Shown here in pieces: positions 7,097-13,453 of a stretch of 18,934 nt of DNA. Position 1 is the stretch's first letter; every line of letters begins with the position of its first letter. The notes beneath the pieces were generated by a model. That model was not told where the DNA came from. It ran no database searches and was given only the letters and a program-made list of their open reading frames with translations. The stretch comes from an uncultured Clostridia bacterium (GTDB lineage: Bacteria > Bacillota > Clostridia > Oscillospirales > Acutalibacteraceae): the NCBI GenBank assembly GCA_937898195.1, contig CALEJD010000062.1, forward strand, positions 1-18,934, in the 5' to 3' direction. The translations under genes were made by a program, and so were the position numbers.

Positions 7097-7714
7097 ATGG
7101 ATTTTTCAATTTTTGACTCATTTGATATGAGTGTATTCGCATTCTTTGGTGAGCAAATTCATAGTGCTACAATGAACATTGTTGCAGAATTTATCACTTT
7201 CTTTGGTGGTGGCTCTTTTGTCACACCAATTGCATTTGTAGGTTTATTTCTTGCTTTCTTCAAAAAAACACGTAAATTTGGTCTTACAGTTCTTTTTGCA
7301 GTTTTAGTGGGAACACTTCTTACAAACCTTGTTATGAAACCGTTGTTTGCTCGTCCTAGACCTTATATTTATTATGCAGACAACCCAGTTTTCATGAGTT
7401 GGCACGAATTTGCAGGTGCTCACATTGAGAGTGAAAAATCGTTCCCATCAGGTCACACAACTGCTGCTTTTGAATTGGGCATTGGATTATTCTTAGTTCT
7501 AAATAAAAAATACAGTTGGGTTTTCCCTGTTTTCTCTGTTCTTATTGGTCTTTCAAGAATTTATCTTATGGTACACTATGTAACAGATGTTATTGGCGGC
7601 GTTTTTGTTGGCACTTTTGCAGGTATTATGGGCTTTGTTATTATGAATGCAATTATGAAAACAAAGTTTGCAGAATTTGACTTAGCTGAAAAGTTCAAGA
7701 AGAAAAAAGCATAA
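7097..7714 (+). CDS. PAP2-family membrane phosphatase (undecaprenyl-diphosphatase or phospholipid phosphatase type)
   Basis: 205-residue integral membrane phosphatase. The complete three-part PAP2 active site is present: KPLFARPRP (K81, R88; pattern K-x6-R-P), PSGH (117-120) and SRIYLMVHYVTD (R154, nucleophilic H160, D164). About six membrane segments surround it, with the active site facing outside, and a lysine-rich C-terminus ends the protein. The start is ATG 7097, six bases after AAAGGAGA; an in-frame TTG at 7091 is too close to the ribosome site. Relatives dephosphorylate undecaprenyl diphosphate, recycling the cell-wall lipid carrier, or phosphatidic acid/phosphatidylglycerol phosphate. 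The following gene is a peptidoglycan transpeptidase, which favours the cell-wall lipid role, but this is contextual inference. Confidence 0.9.
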   Translation: MDFSIFDSFDMSVFAFFGEQIHSATMNIVAEFITFFGGGSFVTPIAFVGLFLAFFKKTRKFGLTVLFAVLVGTLLTNLVMKPLFARPRPYIYYADNPVFMSWHEFAGAHIESEKSFPSGHTTAAFELGIGLFLVLNKKYSWVFPVFSVLIGLSRIYLMVHYVTDVIGGVFVGTFAGIMGFVIMNAIMKTKFAEFDLAEKFKKKKA

Positions 7715-7730
7715 ACACTTATAAAACTTA

Positions 7731-7765
7731 TCACCCGTGTCAAAACTTTACACGGGTGATTTTTT
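7731..7765 (+). terminator. Terminator-like hairpin overlapping the ribosome site of the next gene
   Basis: Perfect 10-bp stem TCACCCGTGT (7731-7740)/ACACGGGTGA (7750-7759) with a 9-nt loop, followed by TTTTTT (7760-7765). The next ATG is at 7766. The only Shine-Dalgarno-like bases (GGGTGA, 7754-7759) are the 3' arm of this stem. Confidence 0.85.
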
Positions 7766-9358
7766 ATGCATAACAGAGTTGCAATTTCTTTCTTTTCTCT
7801 TATGATTGTTTTTGGAATTCTTATTCTAAATATATTTTTTATAGGTATTGATTTAGATATATCAGAAACTGCTCAAACGGTCAACAAAAAAAGTGTTACT
7901 CTTGACACATCACGCGGAATGATTTATGACGCAAATATGCGCAAACTTGTAAATTCACAAAACTATAACATTACTGTATGTTTACCTTTAAGTGAGAATA
8001 CCGAAAAGGTGTTCCCCTATCTTTCAGATGATGAGAAAACTGAACTTTATAATAATATGACAAAGGGTAAAGCGAGTATTTTATCTATTTATAAGAAGTT
8101 TGATGAAGATACAATAAAAACTGTAACACTTTCAAAAAGATATTATGATAATCAACCTTGTGTGCATATTATTGGTCATCTTGACAGCGAAAACACGGGT
8201 GCTATGGGACTCGAAAAAGCATATAACAGTTATCTTTCGCAGAATTCGGGTACAATGAAAGCGAGATGGAGTGTAAATGCTTTAGGACATATTATTCATG
8301 GTGAAAATCTTGAATTTGCAAGTGAAAACTATCTCTCACCTGCGGGAATTCAGTTGACTATTGATTCAAATTTTCAAAAAATAGCAGAATCCGTTTTAAT
8401 TGAAAACGAAGTGGCAAAAGGTGCTGTTGTTATTATGAATTCAGACACTTGTGAGATACTTGCAAGTGCATCTGTACCAACATTTAATCCAAATGACCTT
8501 GCAAAATCTTTAAATGATGAAAATAAACCGTTTATAAACCGAGCTATCTCTGCTTATAGTGTGGGGTCAATTTTCAAGCCCATTACGGCATCAGTTGCCA
8601 TTGAAAATAATATAGACCTGACATACAACTGTGTCGGCAGTATAAATATTGGTGGCAGGGTGTTTTCTTGTAACAATGGTACAGCACACGGACTTGTTGA
8701 TATGAAATCAGCTATGGAGAAATCCTGCAACTCGTATTTTATTGCTCTTGGTCAACAAATTGGTGGAGAAAAACTGGTTTCACTTTGTAAAGATTTAGGA
8801 TTTGGACAAAGCGTTGAATTTGCTGATAACTATTATTTACCATCAGGAGTTTTGCCAAATGTTAATGACATAACTTCACCACAAGACCTTGCTAATTTAT
8901 CCTTCGGACAAGGCAAACTTTTAGTTAGCCCAATACAAATGGCTTGTGCTTATTCTGTTTTTGCAAATGGTGGATATTATCGTGAGCCAACACTTATGAA
9001 AGCCATTATTAACAAAAATGGTAATGCTATTCAAAGAGTAAAATTGCCAGAAAAATGCAAAGTTTTGAACGAGAGTACCATTGAGATTATTGACTCACTT
9101 TTACAAAGTGTTGTTGAAAACGGCAACGGCAACAAGGCGTATTCTTCACTTGTTGTTGGACACGGCAAAACCGCAACTGCACAGAGCGGTTGGTTTGATA
9201 ATGAAAGAGAAATAAACCACACTTGGTTTTGTGGCTATTTCACTTATAACAACAGCACCTACACTATTGTCATATTCAAAGAAGACGGTAAATCAGGTGC
9301 AGTTGACTGTGCACCAATATTTAAGCAGATAGTTGAGAGAATTGTTGAAGCAAATTAG
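7766..9358 (+). CDS. Class B penicillin-binding protein (peptidoglycan transpeptidase)
   Basis: 530-residue single-pass membrane transpeptidase that cross-links peptidoglycan outside the membrane. Seen in order: short cytoplasmic N-terminus, membrane helix (about 7-28), PBP dimer/pedestal region (about 44-190, containing TSRGMIYDANMRKLV and GAMGLEKAYNSYLS), then the transpeptidase domain. Catalytic motifs are S-x-x-K as SIFK (S268, K271), S-x-N as SCN (320-322), LSFGQG (378-383) and K-T-G replaced by KTA (468-470, in GKTATAQSG). No transglycosylase or PASTA domain. It is somewhat shorter than FtsI/SpoVD. ATG 7766 directly follows a terminator T-run; the next in-frame ATG (7802) lies inside the membrane helix and has no ribosome site. 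It follows the PAP2 gene with 51 bases between; no separate promoter was recognised. Division, elongation or sporulation role not decidable. Confidence 0.9.
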   Translation: MHNRVAISFFSLMIVFGILILNIFFIGIDLDISETAQTVNKKSVTLDTSRGMIYDANMRKLVNSQNYNITVCLPLSENTEKVFPYLSDDEKTELYNNMTKGKASILSIYKKFDEDTIKTVTLSKRYYDNQPCVHIIGHLDSENTGAMGLEKAYNSYLSQNSGTMKARWSVNALGHIIHGENLEFASENYLSPAGIQLTIDSNFQKIAESVLIENEVAKGAVVIMNSDTCEILASASVPTFNPNDLAKSLNDENKPFINRAISAYSVGSIFKPITASVAIENNIDLTYNCVGSINIGGRVFSCNNGTAHGLVDMKSAMEKSCNSYFIALGQQIGGEKLVSLCKDLGFGQSVEFADNYYLPSGVLPNVNDITSPQDLANLSFGQGKLLVSPIQMACAYSVFANGGYYREPTLMKAIINKNGNAIQRVKLPEKCKVLNESTIEIIDSLLQSVVENGNGNKAYSSLVVGHGKTATAQSGWFDNEREINHTWFCGYFTYNNSTYTIVIFKEDGKSGAVDCAPIFKQIVERIVEAN

Positions 9359-9375
9359 GGTTTGTCGATTTCTTT

Positions 9376-9520
9376 TTGTAGGGGCTGGCGAGTCTCACCT
9401 GCCGGTTCGGTCGGTGCTTCTGCTTCGCAGAGGTGTCCACCGGACACCCGCACCCCCGACAGCCCGTTCCAAAGTGTGCTATCAAACTACAACGGGTCGT
9501 CGAGACGCCGACCCCTACAA
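9376..9520. mobile_element. MITE-like element with 15-bp terminal inverted repeats
   Basis: The 145-bp segment starts TTGTAGGGGCTGGCG (9376-9390) and ends CGCCGACCCCTACAA (9506-9520). The arms match at 13 of 15 positions and extend inward with TCTC/GAGA similarity. The inside is much richer in G+C than the neighbouring genes and contains small hairpins (CTGC/GCAG around 9420; GTGTCC/GGACAC around 9433-9447). No transposase is encoded; apparent ORFs through it look like translated repeat. Short elements with GTAGGGG ends recur in gut Clostridia genomes, from general familiarity, not checked. No clear target-site duplication was seen. Confidence 0.6.
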
Positions 9521-9562
9521 CTCACTAAATTGGTAATATCTATAATCTACAACGCAGTTCCA

Positions 9563-9590
9563 ACACTCTGCACTTTGCACTCTGCGTTCA
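9563..9590. repeat. Degenerate heptanucleotide tandem repeat
   Basis: Four consecutive 7-mers: ACACTCT, GCACTTT, GCACTCT, GCGTTCA. The middle copies differ at one position. It lies in the non-coding patch after the MITE-like element. Confidence 0.5.
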
Positions 9591-9615
9591 TCCCTACAAA
9601 CCCTAATTTGTCAAA

Positions 9616-10161
9616 CTAATTATGCTTTTTTCTGTGTCTTAAATGTGTTTTACCCAAAACAAGCATAATTGCAGGGATTAAAACAAGTTGTAAAATAATG
9701 CCTGGAATTGCCTTTAAAAATGCGCTGCCAATAAACATTGAAAGGGTGAAACCGTTATCACCGAGTCCTAAAAGAATGGTCTGCACAAGTCCCCATACAA
9801 CGCGCCCTGCCACCATTGAAACAATAAGACTGCGATAAAGTGATTTCATACAATTCCACTTTGATTTGCTGAACATATAACCTATAACAAAACCATAGGT
9901 TGCAAGTTCAAATGCCATACTGATAGCTGACGGATACATCACGGGCATACTGAATAAAAGTGAACGCATTATTGGTGCTATTGCGCCAACAATAAGTCCA
10001 TATTGCCAACCGCAGATAAGTCCGCAAAGCATAACGGGAATGTGCATAGGCAAAAGCATATTCCCGATTTCTTTGATTTGCCCCGTGAAGAATGGCAACA
10101 CAAGACAAAGAGATAAAAATAATGCTGATAGCACAATATTGAGTATTTTCTTGTTATTCAT
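9616..10161 (-). CDS. ECF transporter S component (substrate-binding membrane subunit)
   Basis: 181-residue, very hydrophobic protein with about six membrane segments and a basic C-terminal tail (KTHLRHRKKH). The stretch LLPMHIPVMLCGLICG (36-51), followed by GAIAPIMRSLLF and a long helix MAFELATYGFVIGYMF, is characteristic of a PF12822-type S component. These bind a vitamin or other micronutrient and work with a separate EcfT/EcfA energy module, not present here. Its ATG overlaps the stop of the reductase gene (TAATG on the minus strand), so it is translationally coupled and the last gene of the run. No terminator is obvious downstream; the repeat patch follows. The ligand is unknown: no riboswitch precedes the run to reveal it. 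Confidence 0.8.
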   Translation of the reverse strand: MNNKKILNIVLSALFLSLCLVLPFFTGQIKEIGNMLLPMHIPVMLCGLICGWQYGLIVGAIAPIMRSLLFSMPVMYPSAISMAFELATYGFVIGYMFSKSKWNCMKSLYRSLIVSMVAGRVVWGLVQTILLGLGDNGFTLSMFIGSAFLKAIPGIILQLVLIPAIMLVLGKTHLRHRKKHN

Positions 10162-11279
10162 TATTTGCCGAATTCCTTTGCCACATCTTTAAGTAATTTG
10201 CGAATTTCAAGGTGCTGTGGACACGCTTTTTCACAGAGTCCACACTGGATACAGTCAGAAGCCTTGCCCTTGCCTTTAATATGAACATCTTCATAATAAT
10301 ATTTCGCATTCCAGTCTTTGAATTGCTTTCTGTCATTCATACAAGCAAAAATTTCAGGGATAGGAATGTTTTTAGGGCATCCGTCAACGCAATAACGACA
10401 AGCGGTGCAAGGGATGAGATTCTGTTTATTCATAATTTCACAAACCTTGCGGATTGCATCCATTTCTTTGTCATTAAGTGGCTCAAAATCTTTCATAAAA
10501 CTGATGTTGTCGTTCATTTGTGCCATATCGCTCATACCTGAAAGCACCATAAAGATACCTTCAAAACCAGCAGCAAAACGGATAGCATAGCTTGCAGGAG
10601 TGCCACCATTCGAGTCATCAAGCACATTTTTAGCATCGTCGGGGAGTTTTACAAGGCTACCACCCTTAACAGGCTCCATAACAATAACAGGCTTGTCGTG
10701 TTTTCTGCACACTTCATAGCATTTTCTACCCTCAACTGACTCGTCATTATAGTCGAGATAGTTAAACTGAATTTGCACAAACTCGATTTCAGGATATTCT
10801 GTGAGAATTCTGTCAAGCACATCTGCTTTGTCGTGGAAAGAGAGTCCCACGTGACGAATTTTGCCTTCTTTTTTTAACTCAAATGCAGTTTCATAAGCTC
10901 TGCACTTTTTGTATTTTTCAAAGTTTGTAGCATTCTGTGCGTGCATTAAGTAAAAGTCAAAATATTCCACACCGCAATTTTTTAACTGCTTTTCAAACAA
11001 AGGTCTGATTTGACTTTCTTTCTTGAAAAATCCCTCGGATAACTTATTTGCAAGAAGATAACTCTCTCTTGGGTGACGAGAGGTGAGACACTTTTTGAGT
11101 GTAGCCTCATTTCTCATTTCCATATATCCGTGAGCCGTGTCAAAATAGTTGAAACCTGCATCTAAAAATGTGTCAACCATCTGTTTTGTCTGTTCATAGT
11201 CAATAAGCGGACCTTTACGTGGAAGTCGCATACAACCAAAGCCAAAATTTTTCTTTACTTCAGGAAAATAATTGTTCAT
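10161..11279 (-). CDS. Aldo/keto reductase with C-terminal 2x[4Fe-4S] ferredoxin domain
   Basis: 372-residue cytoplasmic oxidoreductase. The N-terminal AKR barrel shows the catalytic tetrad: D47 (FDTAHGY), Y52, K79 (LLANK) and H113 (LMHAQ). The C-terminal domain carries two cysteine clusters: CTACRYCVDGCP (C291, C294, C297, then C301) and CIQCGLCEKACP (C343, C346, C349, then C353), each typical for one [4Fe-4S] cluster. This AKR-ferredoxin architecture is common in anaerobic Clostridia; electrons may pass between ferredoxin and a carbonyl, but physiological substrates are mostly unknown. The ribosome site AAGGTGAT (11283-11290) overlaps the stop of the upstream GH2 gene. The stop overlaps the ATG of the ECF S component. 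Its place after two glycosidases suggests reduction of a released sugar or aldehyde, which is only inference. Confidence 0.9.
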   Translation of the reverse strand: MNNYFPEVKKNFGFGCMRLPRKGPLIDYEQTKQMVDTFLDAGFNYFDTAHGYMEMRNEATLKKCLTSRHPRESYLLANKLSEGFFKKESQIRPLFEKQLKNCGVEYFDFYLMHAQNATNFEKYKKCRAYETAFELKKEGKIRHVGLSFHDKADVLDRILTEYPEIEFVQIQFNYLDYNDESVEGRKCYEVCRKHDKPVIVMEPVKGGSLVKLPDDAKNVLDDSNGGTPASYAIRFAAGFEGIFMVLSGMSDMAQMNDNISFMKDFEPLNDKEMDAIRKVCEIMNKQNLIPCTACRYCVDGCPKNIPIPEIFACMNDRKQFKDWNAKYYYEDVHIKGKGKASDCIQCGLCEKACPQHLEIRKLLKDVAKEFGK

Positions 11280-11288
11280 AAAATCACC

Positions 11289-13034
11289 TTATTTTTCAAT
11301 CTCTGCAACCTTTGTATTTATATCAATAATTCTTTGGTAGATTTCATCGCTGAATTTCTTTTCACGGTCATAGGTGTAAAGACCATTCTGCTCTTGCTCA
11401 ATATCATAGAGCTGAGTATAACAGAAACCAAACATTTTATAGTTTGAAAGAATTACATCAGTAAGCCCTACATAACGGTCTGCAAATTCTTCGGGGGTTT
11501 TAACATCTTCGCCATATCCCCAAGACTTGATTGACTCGTCGCTGACCCATTTGATTCCACCATACTCGCTGATGAATACAGGTTCGCCTTTATATTCTTG
11601 TCTGCCTTTATTTTCAACAAGCACGTGCTGATAAAGATAATCTTCTGTCATAAAACGGTCATAGTTTTTCTTGAAGAATTCAACATCATAACTGTAATCG
11701 TGCAAGTCAAAAATATCGGTTTTAACGTGGAAATTACCACTTGTGTCAATGCAAGGACGAGTGTTGTCAACGGCTTTTGTAAAGTCATAAACAGTTGAAA
11801 GTAATGGGTCATATTGAGGTCTGCCCTTATAGTTCCAAGTCTCGTTGAATGGACACCAACCAATGATTGCAGGGTGGTTGAAATCACGAAGGAGTGCTTC
11901 TTTCCATTCATTTAAGAATACATCAACGCTTTTTGGATTTGAATAGTCAAGTCCCCAGTTAGCATATTCACCCCAGACAATATAGCCCATCTTGTCGCAG
12001 AAATACAAGAAACGAGGGTCAAATACCTTTTGATGAAGTCTTGCACCGTTGAAACCAAGTGCCATTGAAAGTTCAATATCTTTCATTAAATCTTCATCAC
12101 TTGAAGCGGTATAAATACCTTTTTTATAGAAACCTTGGTCAAGAACAAGGCGCTGGAAAACACTCTTTTCATTGATAAGGAATTTATATCCGTCAAGGCG
12201 CACATTACGAAGACCGAAATACGAGTAAACCTTGTCTTCGCCGAATGTGATTTCTAAATCATAGAGTTGACCGTTTCCTGCTTCCCAAAGGTGAGTTTCT
12301 TGGAGTTTTATTTGCATAACTGCATTATCACTAGCATCTATAAATGTCGATTTACCAACACTTTTGCCGTTATAAAATGCTTCACAAGTTAAACTCTCTT
12401 TGCCTTTAAGGTTAACGTTAATTGTAACAAGTCCGTTTTTGTGGTCGGGATAAATTTTGAAATTTTCTATGTAGTTTTCGGGCACATATTCAATATAAAC
12501 ACTTTGCCAGATACCAGTTGTGCGAGTGTAGTCACAAGCGTGACTCTTTTTCCATTCACTCTGTTTGCCACGGATTACAAATTGGTTTTTGACATCGTCT
12601 TCGCAAAGCACAAAAATCTCGTTTTCACCATCAACCGCTAAATCAGTAATATCAAAACGGAAGGATGTATAACCACCCTTGTGACGACCTGCAAGCTTGC
12701 CATTAACAAGTACAGTTGTCAAGTGGTCAGCAGCACCAAAGCAAAGATGTACACGGTTGCCGTCTTTCTTAATTTCAACAATTCTCTTGTACCATACCAT
12801 ATTGATAAAATCTTTATACTGTATGCCTGAAAGTTCACTTTCAATACAGAATGGTACATTAATTTTATGTGTATATTCACTTTTGTTTCTTATTTCAACG
12901 GCTCTTTTTTCATCAACCGAAAACTTGAAACCGTATTTAGCTTTCTGAAAACCAAAATCCCATTGACCATTAAGAATTTCAATGTTCTTTCTCTCAAATT
13001 GAGGGTTGGGATGATTAGATACTGCAAAATCCAT
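11289..13034 (-). CDS. Glycoside hydrolase family 2 (beta-galactosidase/beta-glucuronidase type)
   Basis: 581-residue retaining exo-glycosidase. Domain order: N-terminal sugar-binding jelly-roll (about 14-185, with LNGQWDFGF, WYKR and TTGIWQSVYIEYVP), immunoglobulin-like domain (about 187-278), and TIM barrel (about 280-575). The acid/base is E398 (GWCPFNETWN) and the nucleophile E490 (FISEYGG), both intact. There is no signal peptide, so it should act in the cytoplasm on imported oligosaccharides. Compact for GH2, without extra C-terminal domains. The start is ATG 13034 with AAGGAG at 13041-13046; the open frame extends to 13157 but those codons are the reverse reading of the NifX-like gene's His/Cys tail. 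That gene's stop (TAA) forms the first bases of the Shine-Dalgarno. Exact substrate not predictable. Confidence 0.88.
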   Translation of the reverse strand: MDFAVSNHPNPQFERKNIEILNGQWDFGFQKAKYGFKFSVDEKRAVEIRNKSEYTHKINVPFCIESELSGIQYKDFINMVWYKRIVEIKKDGNRVHLCFGAADHLTTVLVNGKLAGRHKGGYTSFRFDITDLAVDGENEIFVLCEDDVKNQFVIRGKQSEWKKSHACDYTRTTGIWQSVYIEYVPENYIENFKIYPDHKNGLVTINVNLKGKESLTCEAFYNGKSVGKSTFIDASDNAVMQIKLQETHLWEAGNGQLYDLEITFGEDKVYSYFGLRNVRLDGYKFLINEKSVFQRLVLDQGFYKKGIYTASSDEDLMKDIELSMALGFNGARLHQKVFDPRFLYFCDKMGYIVWGEYANWGLDYSNPKSVDVFLNEWKEALLRDFNHPAIIGWCPFNETWNYKGRPQYDPLLSTVYDFTKAVDNTRPCIDTSGNFHVKTDIFDLHDYSYDVEFFKKNYDRFMTEDYLYQHVLVENKGRQEYKGEPVFISEYGGIKWVSDESIKSWGYGEDVKTPEEFADRYVGLTDVILSNYKMFGFCYTQLYDIEQEQNGLYTYDREKKFSDEIYQRIIDINTKVAEIEK

Positions 13035-13044
13035 AGTATTCTCC

Positions 13045-13443
13045 TTAATGATTGCAGTTTCCACCACAACCGTGGTCGCCACAAGTATGACCTTCGTCGT
13101 GCTCGTGGTCGTGATGGTCACATTTAGCGTCTGGGTTATAATCCAACTTGCCAACAAGTAATGAGATTACTGCTTGGTTGCAGTCACCCTTAACGCCACC
13201 ATACCATTTGATTCCTGCTTCGCTGAGTGCATTCTGTGCACCACCACCGATACCACCACAGATGACAACATCAACACCGTTTTCTTTCAAGAATGTAGCC
13301 AATGCGCCGTGACCTTGACCGTTGGTATCAACGATTTTCATACCAACAATATCATCATTTTCTATTTCATAAATTTTGAACTTTTCAGTATGTCCAAAAT
13401 GTTGAAAAACCTGTTCATTTTCATAAGTTACTGCAATTTTCAT
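13045..13443 (-). CDS. NifX/NafY-type (dinitrogenase Fe-Mo cofactor-like) domain protein with His/Cys-rich tail
   Basis: 132-residue cytoplasmic protein. Residues 1-106 form the NifX/NifB-C-like fold: MKIAVTYENEQVFQHFGHTE at the start, then VDVVICGGIGGGAQNALSEAGI and GDCNQAV. Residues 108-132 form a tail of repeated His, Cys, Asp and Gly (CDHHDHEHDEGHTCGDHGC and following), an evident metal-binding segment. Relatives of this domain are found in many anaerobes that do not fix nitrogen and bind Fe-S or metal clusters; no nif gene is nearby. ATG 13443 is preceded by AGGAG (13451-13455), which overlaps the TAG stop of the GH30 gene, and its own stop is inside the GH2 ribosome site. Metal carriage or sensing is inferred from the tail; why it sits between two glycosidases is unclear. 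Confidence 0.87.
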   Translation of the reverse strand: MKIAVTYENEQVFQHFGHTEKFKIYEIENDDIVGMKIVDTNGQGHGALATFLKENGVDVVICGGIGGGAQNALSEAGIKWYGGVKGDCNQAVISLLVGKLDYNPDAKCDHHDHEHDEGHTCGDHGCGGNCNH

Positions 13444-13453
13444 AATAATACTC

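Larger units (their letters stand above)
9351..9610. repeat. Perfect 14-bp inverted repeat bracketing the PBP/ECF intergenic region
   Basis: CAAATTAGGGTTTG (9351-9364) and CAAACCCTAATTTG (9597-9610) are exact reverse complements 232 bp apart. The left copy includes the TAG stop of the PBP gene; the right copy lies just past the stop of the ECF S-component gene. The MITE-like element and the heptad repeat lie between them. Confidence 0.75.

Noticed and set aside
9333..9619. Two plus-strand open frames through the repeat patch
   Set aside because: They translate the inverted-repeat element, start inside or right after the PBP end, and have no ribosome site.
12867..13127. Plus-strand open frame over the GH2/NifX junction
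   Set aside because: Antisense to two well-supported genes and without family resemblance.
13035..13157. 41 extra N-terminal codons for the GH2 gene
   Set aside because: They are the shifted reading of the NifX-like His/Cys tail; a strong Shine-Dalgarno sets the start at 13034.
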